A stretch of DNA of 48,397 nucleotides from JAIRVZ01 sp031553755 (GCA_031553755.1 JAVBKZ010000020.1:1-48397); one strand, 5' to 3'; positions 17,688-27,300 are shown, counted from the first letter of the stretch. Notes: generated by a model from the sequence alone, not told the origin. Translations and numbers: made by a program.

Positions 17688-17742
17688 GCACAAAGTGAGG
17701 GTTATTTTTGTTAGATTTTCGCACAAAGTGAGGGTTATTTTT
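17688..17742. repeat. Two 22-bp direct repeats upstream of the ATPase gene
   Basis: GCACAAAGTGAGGGTTATTT plus TT occurs at 17688-17709 and again at 17721-17742, a 33-bp period (about three helix turns). The repeats fill the gap between hydG and the ATPase gene, one of them overlapping the likely -33 region. This is the layout of an operator for an autoregulated gene, or the trace of an insertion. Confidence 0.8.
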
Positions 17743-17749
17743 TTTATTA

Positions 17750-19153
17750 TCAAAACCTAAAATCACGTTTTCCTTTTGCTATTTCATCTAAGTTACGGAA
17801 ACAGGTTTCTCTTACTTTGAGATTGGGAATGTATTTTATTTCTTTTTTTATGAGTTCTTCTCCTAATCGACAAGTTGTTTCGGAGGCATAATCTTCCATG
17901 TATTCTTTCAAAGTCATCAACGCGTTAGGGGCACAACAGTTGACGATTTGTCCGGATTTAGCTAAAGCCATGAAACGGTCGCCGGTGCGTCCTTCCCGAT
18001 AACAAGCTGTACAAAAACTGGGAAGATGGTCGTTTTTAAGTAACCAAACAACGATTTCATCTAACGTACGGGTATCACTAACCTCAAATTGAGATGTATT
18101 TTCAGATATTTCACCTATCTTGGAATAATCTCCGACTCCGGTTTTAGACCCCCCGCTGATTTGAGAAACGCCAATATCAAGCAATTGTTCACGGGAAAGT
18201 TGCGTTTCACGGGTGGAAACAATTATTCCTGCATACGGAACCGCCAAGCGGATAATGGCTACGATTTTCCGGAATACATCGTCGGGAACCGCGTCAGGAT
18301 AATCATTGGCATTGATGTCGTCCGCCTGACAAATCCGGGGAACACTGATGGTATGTGGTCCAACTCCAAAAGCCGTTTCCAAATGTTCGGCATGTGTCAG
18401 CAAAGCTACTAAATCATAACGGTAATCGCTCAGACCAAAAAGTACACCTAACCCCACATCTTCGATTCCGGCTTCCATAGCGCGGTCTATCGCTCCGGTA
18501 TGATAAGCGTAATCGCTTTTCGGTCCGGTTGGATGCAGTTGTTCGTATCTTTCCTTATGATATGTTTCCTGAAATAAGATGTACGTTCCGATTCCGGCAT
18601 CTTTCAATTTACGGTAATTTTCGACTGTTGTTGCCGCGACATTGACATTTACCCTTCGAATAGCCCCATTCTTATGTTTGATACCATAAATCGTATTAAT
18701 CGACTCAAGAACATATTCTATCGGATTATGAAAAGAATCTTCTCCAAGTTCCAAAGCCAAGCGTTTATGTCCCATATCCTGAAGCGCGATCACTTCTCTC
18801 CGGATTTCTTCTTGTGTGAGTTTTTTCCGGAAAATATTTTTATTTTTAAGATGATAAGGACAATATGTACAGCTATTTACACAATAATTAGAAAGATACA
18901 ACGGAGCAAACATCACTATACGGTTGCCATATATTTTTCGCTTGATTTTTTGCGCGGTCAGGAATATACGTTCTATCAAATCTGAATCTTCACACGACAA
19001 TAATACCGCGGCTTCCTGATGATTTAACCCTTTACATCCGGCGGCTTTATCAATCAACTGTTCAATCAGTTTCCGGTTGTTTCGATGAGCGGACGCAAAT
19101 TCCAGTACCTCTATTATTTTTTGATGATTGATAAATATGTTACCTGTTGACAT
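17750..19153 (-). CDS. hydG: [FeFe]-hydrogenase maturation radical SAM enzyme HydG
   Basis: Radical SAM tyrosine lyase that makes the CO and CN ligands of the H-cluster, releasing p-cresol. At 467 residues it has full length. The SAM cluster motif is CVNSCTYCPYHLKN (CX3CX2C, about residues 90-97). The auxiliary-cluster domain at the C-terminus shows FCTACYREGRTGDRFM and VNCCAPNALMTLKEYMEDYA. The family blocks FQETYHKERYEQLHP and GLGVLFGLSDYRYD are present. It follows hydE with no spacing (hydE stop at 19154, this ATG at 19153). After it comes the ATPase gene with a 93-bp gap holding repeats and a promoter-like element. Confidence 0.96.
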   Translation of the reverse strand: MSTGNIFINHQKIIEVLEFASAHRNNRKLIEQLIDKAAGCKGLNHQEAAVLLSCEDSDLIERIFLTAQKIKRKIYGNRIVMFAPLYLSNYCVNSCTYCPYHLKNKNIFRKKLTQEEIRREVIALQDMGHKRLALELGEDSFHNPIEYVLESINTIYGIKHKNGAIRRVNVNVAATTVENYRKLKDAGIGTYILFQETYHKERYEQLHPTGPKSDYAYHTGAIDRAMEAGIEDVGLGVLFGLSDYRYDLVALLTHAEHLETAFGVGPHTISVPRICQADDINANDYPDAVPDDVFRKIVAIIRLAVPYAGIIVSTRETQLSREQLLDIGVSQISGGSKTGVGDYSKIGEISENTSQFEVSDTRTLDEIVVWLLKNDHLPSFCTACYREGRTGDRFMALAKSGQIVNCCAPNALMTLKEYMEDYASETTCRLGEELIKKEIKYIPNLKVRETCFRNLDEIAKGKRDFRF

Positions 19154-20197
19154 TTACTTTATTTTTTTGTAATCTCCTCTTTCTCCTGAAATTTGATAAC
19201 CGATCGCTCGCATACGATCTTTAAGAATGCTCAATCCCTCAACAGCCTCGGCTCCATTTATCGTTTTGTTATTATACAACTCATATTTATTCCGCTCTAC
19301 AACCGGTGTCAGATTAGGCATAATTACATTGGCTCCCGATAATATTCCTTTTTCTCTTCCATCTTGAATTACAGTATTAAGCGATGTTGTGGAAGGTATT
19401 AATGCTTTGGGAAACATCAAACGAAAAATTGAAATTAATTTGAGCGTTAATTCCACATTTCCTGCCGGATAATCCGCGAAAGGAGTATCTTTATGCGGAA
19501 TAAAAGGGCCGATACCAATCATTTCCGGTTTAAATTGTTCGACAAAACAAATATCTTCGACCAAATTACCTATTGTTTGACATGGAGAACCGACCATAAT
19601 TCCTGTTCCAACCTGGTATCCGATGGTTTTTAAATCATCCAGGCAACGAAGACGATTATCTAACGACATCGTTTCAGGATGCAAATATTGATAATGTTTT
19701 TGATTGTATGTTTCATGCCTTAATAAATAGCGGTTTGCTCCGGCATTAAAGAAATTTTCGTAAGTTTTTCTTGATTTTTCTCCTAAAGAAAGAGTTATAG
19801 CGCAATCAGGATATGCCCGGCGGATATTCGCGACTATTTTTGTAATCGTTTCGTCTTTCGTTTCCTGATTTTCTCCTGCCTGCAATACAAATGTCCTTAT
19901 TCCTAAATCATATCCAAGACGACAAGCATCTAAAATTTGATCTTCGTTCAAAGAATATCTTTTTATCCCGGTATTTGATTTTCTTATTCCACAATAAAAA
20001 CAATCGTTCCGGCAGCAATTACTGATTTCTATGAGTCCTCTGAGATAAATAATATTTCCGAATACAGGCAATGTGACTTCCCGCGCCCGAAGATGTAGAT
20101 ACTCAACGACACCGGTATCCTCGCAATTCAACAAGCGGTGATATCCTTCGGGTTTTAAAGAATGATTTTGTTCTAAAGCATCAATGAGTTTCCTCAT
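19154..20197 (-). CDS. hydE: [FeFe]-hydrogenase maturation radical SAM enzyme HydE
   Basis: Radical SAM enzyme that acts on an iron-cysteine complex to build the H-cluster's dinuclear part. The 347 residues include the CX3CX2C motif in ISNCCRNDCFYCGIRKSN near residue 60, LQAGENQETKDE, SLGEKSRKTYENFF, YLLRHETYNQKHYQYLHPE and GIGPFIPHKDTPF, all typical of HydE rather than BioB. Its start overlaps the end of hydA by 17 bp, and its stop abuts the start of hydG, so the three are tightly coupled. Confidence 0.95.
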   Translation of the reverse strand: MRKLIDALEQNHSLKPEGYHRLLNCEDTGVVEYLHLRAREVTLPVFGNIIYLRGLIEISNCCRNDCFYCGIRKSNTGIKRYSLNEDQILDACRLGYDLGIRTFVLQAGENQETKDETITKIVANIRRAYPDCAITLSLGEKSRKTYENFFNAGANRYLLRHETYNQKHYQYLHPETMSLDNRLRCLDDLKTIGYQVGTGIMVGSPCQTIGNLVEDICFVEQFKPEMIGIGPFIPHKDTPFADYPAGNVELTLKLISIFRLMFPKALIPSTTSLNTVIQDGREKGILSGANVIMPNLTPVVERNKYELYNNKTINGAEAVEGLSILKDRMRAIGYQISGERGDYKKIK

Positions 20198-21641
20198 ATC
20201 CTTGTAACTTCGTAAGCTCTCTTTCTAATTGTCTTTTACCTGCGGAGATATCATTGCGTGAGGTTGGACCGGTAATACAGCCACCTTCGCACGCCATTAC
20301 TTCGATGAACTGTCCGCCCGCGCGTTTGGTCTTGGCAAAAGTTTTAAGCATAGATATGCTTTTCTTGTTTATATCCGAAACCTGAAGTGTTTTTATATCA
20401 TCGGCTTCTTCTTTCAAATATGCCTTAACGGCTCCTATAACACCTCCGCTTTGGGCAAATCCGTGTGCTTCACGAACGGATTTATATAAAACGGAAACTG
20501 CGCCTGAGTTTTCCAAATCGATTCCTAATCCATCGAAAATCGAACCGATTTCTTCAAAAGTTAAAATATAATCCACATATTCGTCTTTGCGGGCTTCTTT
20601 GCGTTTGGCAACACAAGGACCAACAAAAACCACTTTCGCTTCAGGATTTTTTTCTTTCACCAATTTAGCAGTATAATGCATCGGCGAACGTGTTCCAGAG
20701 ACAAAAGGTTTCATATCGGGAATGTGTTTTTCCACTAATTCTACATACGAAGGACAGCAGGAAGTAGTCATAAAGTTTTGTCCGTGTTCCAATTTTTCCT
20801 TCAATTCTTCGGCTTCGTTAGTAGTCGTAATCATTGCGCCACGGGCAACTTCTACCACTTCAGAGAATCCCATTTCTTTGAAAGCGCCGTATACTTTTTC
20901 AATCGGCACGTTGAATTGCCCGAGGATAGAAGGCGCTACGATAGCAATCATATTGTCACCTTTACGAATTCCCTGCAATACATCGAAAGCTTGTGAAATT
21001 TCAAAAATGGCTCCGAACGGACAGGCGTTCAAACATTTTCCACAATATATACATCTGCTCTCATCGATCTTTTCAATTCCATCGGCATTTTTTGTGATGG
21101 CTTTTACCGGGCATACTTCTTCACAAGGAATCGGAACATATACAATCGCGTGATAAGGACAACTTTTCTGGCAAATCCCGCAACTGATACATATTTCGTC
21201 ATCAATGTTGGCTTGTCCGTTTTTATCAAAATGAACCGCTTGTTTAGGACAATTCATATAACAAGCCCTTGCCACACAACCTCGACAAAGATTTGTCACT
21301 ACATAATTTTGTTGTACGCAGGAAGAACATGCTTCATCAATAACACACAAGATATTGTCTTTGATTTCCGTACGCTCTAAAGTCCGGTTGGCATATTCCG
21401 ACAAAGGTGTCAATTCATCCTGTTCGTCCGACATATCCCAACCTAACAGAGGAAACGATTTATATTTCCATACAGCACGTTCTTTATGCGGACAACATCT
21501 TCCCAAGGTTTTGTTTCTCCGGGGACTTAATTCAATGGGAAGCCGGTCTATTTTTTCTGTTAAATCGTTATTTTTCCAAAGAGCAACCAAGTCCGTCAGT
21601 AATTTATGACGAACGATCATCACATTATTTGTATACGCCAT
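20181..21641 (-). CDS. Monomeric [FeFe] hydrogenase, group-B-like
   Basis: Produces H2 from reduced ferredoxin. The N-terminal third has ferredoxin-type clusters: an unusual four-Cys segment (EACSSCVQQNYVVTNLCRGC, then ARACYMNCP) and two [4Fe-4S] motifs (CISCGICQKSCPYHAI and CIYCGKCLNACPFGAI). H-cluster motifs follow: L1 TTSCCPSY, L2 GPCVAKRKEA and L3 MACEGGCITGP. L2 has GPC where canonical group A enzymes have MPC, and the layout fits the group B enzymes common in gut Bacteroidota. Length is 486. It is first in hydA-hydE-hydG-ATPase-hydF; a TACCTTTG element lies 28 bp before its ATG. Symbol left blank since hydA naming varies for this group; assignment to group B is from motif memory and needs a tree. 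Confidence 0.93.
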   Translation of the reverse strand: MAYTNNVMIVRHKLLTDLVALWKNNDLTEKIDRLPIELSPRRNKTLGRCCPHKERAVWKYKSFPLLGWDMSDEQDELTPLSEYANRTLERTEIKDNILCVIDEACSSCVQQNYVVTNLCRGCVARACYMNCPKQAVHFDKNGQANIDDEICISCGICQKSCPYHAIVYVPIPCEEVCPVKAITKNADGIEKIDESRCIYCGKCLNACPFGAIFEISQAFDVLQGIRKGDNMIAIVAPSILGQFNVPIEKVYGAFKEMGFSEVVEVARGAMITTTNEAEELKEKLEHGQNFMTTSCCPSYVELVEKHIPDMKPFVSGTRSPMHYTAKLVKEKNPEAKVVFVGPCVAKRKEARKDEYVDYILTFEEIGSIFDGLGIDLENSGAVSVLYKSVREAHGFAQSGGVIGAVKAYLKEEADDIKTLQVSDINKKSISMLKTFAKTKRAGGQFIEVMACEGGCITGPTSRNDISAGKRQLERELTKLQGYEETH

Positions 21642-21668
21642 GAGTTTTTATAAGAGTTTTTCGTGGTA

Positions 21669-21676
21669 CAAAGGTA
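21669..21676 (-). promoter_or_regulatory. Candidate -7 promoter element of the hydrogenase operon
   Basis: The minus strand reads TACCTTTG, a TAnnTTTG match 27 bp before the hydrogenase ATG at 21641. The -33 position has ATTG at 22 bp, a weak match. The divergent promoter of the 21903 gene lies about 100 bp away. Confidence 0.55.
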
Positions 21677-21759
21677 AATAATAAGAATTAAATATTAACA
21701 ATAACCATCATTACATACGAATCAATCTTAACATTAATGACAAAAAAATAACATTTTTA

Positions 21760-21789
21760 TTTGATTTTATAAAATTTATGATACCTTTG
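21760..21789 (+). promoter_or_regulatory. Promoter of the outer membrane barrel gene
   Basis: TTTG (21760-21763), 18 bp, then TACCTTTG (21782-21789) give a near-ideal Bacteroidota -33/-7 pair. It predicts a transcript start near 21795 and so a leader of about 108 nt before the ATG at 21903. Confidence 0.7.
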
Positions 21790-21805
21790 CGCCCGATTTT
21801 TTAAG

Positions 21806-21873
21806 GATAAATAGTGGCAAATATTGCTGCATCCTCCTATTTATCTACATTAAACCCTGGCTTTCAGGAGGAT
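21806..21873 (+). promoter_or_regulatory. Structured leader with mutually exclusive hairpins
   Basis: Within the leader, GATAAATAG (21806-21814) can pair with CTATTTATC (21837-21845), or ATCCTCCT (21831-21838) with AGGAGGAT (21866-21873). The two pairings share bases 21837-21838, and a third small hairpin CCTG/CAGG (21856-21868) competes with the second. The AGGAGGAT is a perfect Shine-Dalgarno but 30 nt from the ATG, too far to serve it. Confidence 0.5.
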
Positions 21874-21902
21874 AAAGCTAAAAAATAACTATTTTATAAA
21901 TT

Positions 21903-22484
21903 ATGAAAAGAGTAATTTTTACATTAGTTTTAGTTGCGACTACAATTCTTGGCGCAAACGCACAATGGTATCTTGGAGGTTCATTAGGTTTTAAGTCAAA
22001 TTCAGAAGAGACAAATACCGATCCAAAATCGGGATTCGGTGTTGTTCCTGAAATTGGTTATTATCTAAACGATAAGTTTGATATTGGTTTGGATTTTGGG
22101 TTTAGTTCGTTTAAAAATCAAAATGATAAAAAAGGTAGTTCATGGGCGATTGCTCCTTATGCTCGTTACTCATTTTTCCAAGTTGGTAAATTTGAAACAT
22201 TAGCGAAAGGTTCTGTATTCTTTGGAGGAACAGATGGATTTATGTTGGATAATACTTTTTATGACCGTAAATTCACTACTTTTGGAGTTGAGGTTGCACC
22301 TTTATTGACTTACGGATTGACAGACAAAGTAGTATTATTCTCTCAGTTGAATTTCTTGAAACTTAACTTTGCATCTATAACTCCCGACGGAGGTGATGCG
22401 GGTACAAGTTTTGGCCTTGGAGTAGACACTAATGATGTAACGAACACTGGTAACATCCAAATTGGTTTTGTTTATAAATTCTAA
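21903..22484 (+). CDS. Outer membrane beta-barrel protein
   Basis: A 193-residue protein with signal peptide MKRVIFTLVLVATTILGANA, cleaved before QWYLGGSLGF. The mature part alternates polar and hydrophobic residues with typical strand/turn signatures (IGYYLNDKFDIGLDFGFSSF, YGLTDKVVLFSQLNFLKL) and ends in NIQIGFVYKF, an aromatic C-terminus as in outer membrane barrels. It fits the small 8-stranded porin/OprF-like barrel group (OMP_b-brl). Ligand and role are unknown. It is transcribed alone, with its own promoter, a structured leader and a strong terminator. Confidence 0.85.
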   Translation: MKRVIFTLVLVATTILGANAQWYLGGSLGFKSNSEETNTDPKSGFGVVPEIGYYLNDKFDIGLDFGFSSFKNQNDKKGSSWAIAPYARYSFFQVGKFETLAKGSVFFGGTDGFMLDNTFYDRKFTTFGVEVAPLLTYGLTDKVVLFSQLNFLKLNFASITPDGGDAGTSFGLGVDTNDVTNTGNIQIGFVYKF

Positions 22485-22509
22485 TTTATAGATAATTTTT
22501 CAACTTAGA

Positions 22510-22549
22510 AAAACGCCTTACGAAACAAAAATCGCAAGGCGTTTTTTTT
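22510..22549 (+). terminator. Rho-independent terminator of the barrel gene
   Basis: AAAACGCCTTACGA (22510-22523) pairs with TCGCAAGGCGTTTT (22532-22545) with one mismatch, followed by eight T (22542-22549). It lies 25 bp after the stop at 22484. Confidence 0.9.
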
Positions 22550-22602
22550 CGGCGTTTTGAATATTTTTTCAATTTTTCATTGAATCGGCAATTGTTCCTT
22601 TA

Positions 22603-24189
22603 TCAAAGTTCTATTACCCGTTCTATGTTGATTTGTTTTAAAAATATTTCATCGTGCGACACCACAATCAGTGTTCCTTGGTATTCGTTTATGGCTGCCG
22701 TCAATATTTCGATGTTCTGAATGTCTATATTGTTTGTCGGTTCATCTAAAATAATAATATCCGGAGACATCCTATGAATCGTCAGACAACAAAGCATCAA
22801 GCGCATTTTTTCTCCTCCACTCAACGCGCCACATGATTTATCCCAATCTTCTTTTGTGAATAAAAAGCGATTCAATCTGATTTTGATTTCATGTTCCTGT
22901 AATCCGGAAGTATTGAATTGTTGGGCTTGTTCGTAAACTTGTAGTTGATTGTCAAGCAAAGAATAATCCTGGTCAATATAAATTGATTTACTATCAGTTC
23001 GACAAACTGTTCCTACTTGTGGCTCTAAACTTCCCAAAATCAGTTTTATCAGCGTTGTTTTACCTGAACCATTTTGTCCTTTCAATGCAATCCGTTCGCT
23101 GCTTGTGATCTGAAAAGTTAGATTTTCTTTCCAAAGAAGTTGGGTACAGTAGCTAAAATTGGCGTTTGTTGCCGTGAACAATATTTTTCCTTTGTGTAAC
23201 GAAGAATTGTCAAAGCCAAATTTCATTTTGTCGATACCGGGCAAAGCTGACCGCAGTTCTTGTAGTTCTTGCGAAATGCCACCAATTCTTTCTGTGTGAA
23301 CACTTTTTAGTTTTGAAGTACTGTTTTCGGCATTATTTCGCAAGGTATTCATCATGATTCGGGCGACGCCTGATTTTTCCTGTTTGCTTTTTCCGCGACT
23401 GTCTAACTTTTGTTGCCGCTCAATGGTTTCCCGTTCTTTTTCTTTGGCTTTCCGCAAGGCTTTTTCCTTGCTTTGAATATTCTGGCTTAGTGCATTATTT
23501 TCAATCTGTTTTTGTTCTGCATAAAAATCATAATTACCGCCATAAACTTTTATGTCATGCTTACTTAATTCGCAAACAGTATTCAAAAGATTCAATAATT
23601 TCCGGTCGTGACTTACCACAATCAATGTGCTTTTTGTGGATTGAATGAAATCATACAACAGTTGCCGGCCGGCCATATCCAAATGATTGCTCGGTTCATC
23701 CAATAAAATCAATTCGGGTTGATGGATGTAAATACCTGCGAGGAAAACTTTCGTCTTTTGTCCACCACTCAAGGTTTCCATTTTTTGCGATAAATCTAAA
23801 TATGTCAGTTGCCAATATTGTAAAGCTTCATGACAACGTTCTTCAATCGTCCAATCATCAGCAAGCAAAGCATAATTTTCTTCGGTTGCATTTCCATTCA
23901 AAATTTCTTTGAAAGCATTCAACTTTTCTTCAATTCGCAGCGCTTGTGCAATAGTGAGATGATTGTATTGTCCGAAAATTTGCGGAACAAAATAAGGTTC
24001 TCTTTCGGTGCTCAGTTGTCCGCCTGAGGGTTGAAGTTCTTTGGCAATAATCTTCAACAAGGTGGATTTTCCGGTTCCATTGTTGCCGATTAATGCTATT
24101 TTTTCGTGATTGTTTAGTTTCAGGTTGATATCACTAAACAATAAATCTTTGTTGGGATGTGTATATGAAACGTTCTGTAAAGTCAACAT
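22603..24189 (-). CDS. ABC-F family ATPase
   Basis: A 528-residue cytoplasmic protein with two ABC ATPase domains and no membrane segment. Domain 1: Walker A IGNNGTGKSTLL, signature TLSGGQKTKVFLA, Walker B LILLDEPSNHLD. Domain 2: GQNGSGKTTLI, ALSGGEKMRLML, DIIILDEPTNNID. A charged coiled-coil linker (KEKALRKAKEKERETIERQQ) lies between, as in ABC-F proteins, which bind the ribosomal E site. Some members protect ribosomes from antibiotics (Lsa, Vga and Msr types) and others are translation factors (Uup, EttA). The sequence does not settle which; the short 24200-24241 leader frame hints at a drug-inducible member, which is speculation. It is transcribed alone. Confidence 0.92.
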   Translation of the reverse strand: MLTLQNVSYTHPNKDLLFSDINLKLNNHEKIALIGNNGTGKSTLLKIIAKELQPSGGQLSTEREPYFVPQIFGQYNHLTIAQALRIEEKLNAFKEILNGNATEENYALLADDWTIEERCHEALQYWQLTYLDLSQKMETLSGGQKTKVFLAGIYIHQPELILLDEPSNHLDMAGRQLLYDFIQSTKSTLIVVSHDRKLLNLLNTVCELSKHDIKVYGGNYDFYAEQKQIENNALSQNIQSKEKALRKAKEKERETIERQQKLDSRGKSKQEKSGVARIMMNTLRNNAENSTSKLKSVHTERIGGISQELQELRSALPGIDKMKFGFDNSSLHKGKILFTATNANFSYCTQLLWKENLTFQITSSERIALKGQNGSGKTTLIKLILGSLEPQVGTVCRTDSKSIYIDQDYSLLDNQLQVYEQAQQFNTSGLQEHEIKIRLNRFLFTKEDWDKSCGALSGGEKMRLMLCCLTIHRMSPDIIILDEPTNNIDIQNIEILTAAINEYQGTLIVVSHDEIFLKQINIERVIEL

Positions 24190-24199
24190 AATTCTTTCA

Positions 24200-24241
24200 T
24201 TAAAGATTAAACAATACGGCTAACCGGTTTTCGGTTGCCAT
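24200..24241 (-). CDS. Possible leader peptide of the ABC-F gene
   Basis: A 13-codon frame (MATENRLAVLFNL, then TAA) ends 10 bp before the ABC-F start. It overlaps a hairpin made by GGCTAACCG and CGGTTGCC (24218-24239, GC-rich for this genome). Leader peptides whose stalling opens a hairpin regulate several ABC-F resistance genes. No strong ribosome binding site is visible, so it could be chance. Confidence 0.35.
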   Translation of the reverse strand: MATENRLAVLFNL

Positions 24242-24303
24242 TCTTATTTTGTCTGAAAGAAATTATGTATTACATTTTTTGTTGATTGGAAATTTTACGC
24301 TTG

Positions 24304-24311
24304 CAAATGTA
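24304..24311 (-). promoter_or_regulatory. Candidate -7 promoter element of the ABC-F gene
   Basis: TACATTTG on the minus strand fits TAnnTTTG, giving a leader of about 110 nt before the start at 24189. No -33 TTTG is seen. Confidence 0.4.
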
Positions 24312-24335
24312 CGATATTTTTTGATTTTATTATTT

Positions 24336-27300
24336 TTATCTTCTTACGGAGCAATCTATTTCTAACTTATCTGTTTCGGGAACTAAACGAAGTACCGCCA
24401 TTGTTGATTTTCCTGATTTTTCTATTTTTCCTCGCGAACAATTAATGTTGTAATCAAATCCGTTTTGTTTCGCTTTTATTTCTTTTTTATCAATAGATAC
24501 AAATGGCAATTCCTTGCCGGGAGCCGTTTGAAGTTCTAATACCCATTTCATACCGGTTCGCGAATTTTCGCGACTGACCTCAAACCGGTCTTCTTTGAAT
24601 AATATGCGGAACAACTCTCCTGTTTGAGATTTACATTCTACCAACAATTCTTTTCCCGAAATTTCAGTAACTACCGGATCATCCATTAAAATTTCCGAAG
24701 CAATTCCTTTTTTATTTATACAAACGAATTTCAATCCGGCTAAAACTTCATTGGTGCTCCACATAAACCCATCGACAAAAGGTAAAGTGGTATAAATACA
24801 TTGTGTAGAAGTTCCTGCCTTTGTGAGATAATCCGATTGGTATTTTTCATCAAACAAATGTATATCCCGGAACCGGAACGAAGACCCTTTCCATAACAAA
24901 TTCGCCCGATAATAACGGCTGTTAAACCAAACCGTCTTGTTGTCTTCGTCGCGAATATCTGTCAATGCGGCAATAGCTGTAGGAGGAGTTACCGGAAACT
25001 GTTCTTTAAACCATTTTCCGGATTCTTCCAACGTTTGTATTTGTATTTTTTTCAATCTTCTTAAAGAATCCAGCATTGGAATCTGAATTTCCAATCCATT
25101 TTTCATATCTTTCCATGTGAATGAATTTTCTTGTCCGGCCTGAGTATAATTAAACGCTAAACAAGATTCGTCGGTAATTGATTTCAAAAACCATTCGACC
25201 CATTGCCGGTTTCCTCCGGCATCTTTGTAAACGGGTTCAAGAGAAATAACACCTTGGTATTTTCCTCCTAATCCGTTGTCGTATTGATAAATCGGGTCGC
25301 TCCCCAACATTCGGAAAATGGGAACTCCGATTTGTCCTTTTTCTGTTTGCGCGGGCATATAGGCATTTTTACGACTGGGATAATAAGCCTGGTTCCAGTA
25401 ACCTCCCCACAAAGTATATCCATCTGTTCCGATCTGATCTTTGCAATTGCAAGAAGCGGTTATCTGATATTTGTCATACATATAAGCCAATGTATGGGCA
25501 TCAATAAACCAAGAGCCTACCGATTTCGGATAATGTCCGAAAATCGATTTGAATTTTTCCATGTAAGTATCCACTAACTTTTCCCGTTCTTCGGGAGTAT
25601 ATCCTGTTGCAAAACCGACATTGGCATGCCAATCCCATGAATACCGGCCTCTCCATTTTAATCCGGCGGCTTCTACATGAGGTTGAGTGATTTCCCACCA
25701 AGCCCCGGCTTCCATTTCACAAGCGTTTTTTAACAAGACAGGATAACGAGGATTAATCAACGCGTCATATTGCAAAAGAAAAGTGCCCGGAAGATTGTAT
25801 TGTTTTAATTGATTTATTTGACTTACAACAGTTTGATACAAAACTTCTTCCGTAATTGTTTCGCTTCTTGGCTCGCATTGACGGATAAAGTTGATGATAT
25901 TAACGATTCGGGGAGCCTGCGTAACTCCGGGAATATATTCTTCGTCTAACGTCAAAGATTTCCCTTTATAATTGATTTTTATTTTCCGGGAATTAAAATC
26001 AGTTTGACTGAATGGGTTGTCAAAACGAGGATATCCGGTAATGTCGATTGCTTTCCCGTTTATTTCAAATGGGTCTGCCCAGCCAAATTTCATTTTTCCC
26101 TGTGAAGGAGATTGATAGCTGACTCGGATTGAATCGCACTCAATTTGGGAAGAAGATATTTTTTCAACAAAAGAATTGAAGTTGCCATATTGACCGCGTG
26201 AACCCATTTCGCAAATCCATGTATTTTTTCGACCTTCCGCTACTAAATCATTCAATACGCCATTCATATCTTCTTTCCATGTAACAGGATTACACGAATA
26301 TAAAGCTACAAATCCATCGCCTTTGCGCCCGAATGTCCAATTTCCTTTCTGTATGGTTTCATCAAAAGCTATTTTAGGGAAATAAGCGTGCGTTAAATTC
26401 ATTCCACCTTTACTCAATGGATTATAAATACAGATTACAACATTTTCGTGTTGTACGGCACGGGGAATAACCGCGTTTCCCGCCCAATAATTGGGAGTTC
26501 CTCTTTCGTGTTTACCTCCGGGATGAGTTGTGAACACTACGGCATCAACTCCTAAAGTTGATTGCCAGATATGTTGTTGGTAACCGGGCGATCCGGGACG
26601 GAAATCGTTTACACAGCTAAGCATATATTCCGGAGTACGATAAGTCTCGACATTGGCTTCAGACATGGCGAAACAATCTACATTATAATTGACGATTTTT
26701 CCGTGGTTTTTGACTTCTTCATCGTATCTCCTGATAACTTTATCGTAATCGCGATAAGGCCAGACATCATATTTTTCGGACACTTTTTTCGATGCCCGCA
26801 CTGTCATCGGGTGAATAAATTCCTGCATTCCCCAATATAAGTTCAAGTCGTCTTCCCCATACGACAATCCATACTTCGGCGCGTCTTGTACGTTGATACT
26901 CAATCGTTGCCGGTTGCGGATAGCCGTTGAATAATCTACCGCAATCTTTTGGATAATTTCGGGACAACGATAACCGCTACTAATGAGGGATGCCGCTCCC
27001 ATACAAATATTCATGTTATAACTTCCGACTCCAAATACTAATTTCAGGATGGATGACGTAGGTTCTTTCCGGCAACCTTTGACGGTGTGGGCATAAGCCC
27101 TTCCATGACTACATCCCATAGCGCCATGAAAATTATTCAGTGCCATATCATAAAATAACGCGTCTAATAATGAACCGGCTTGTTTTCTGATGGACGGATC
27201 TTCGGCGAAATCGTATAAATTAGTAAGAATCAGAATGTCTACGTCGTAATATGTGGTGGAAAGCCATTCCGAAAATCCAAACCTGAATTTATAATCCATC

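Noticed and set aside
17688..17742. CRISPR or IS ends
   Set aside because: Only two copies with an 11-bp spacer, no inverted repeats and no transposase.
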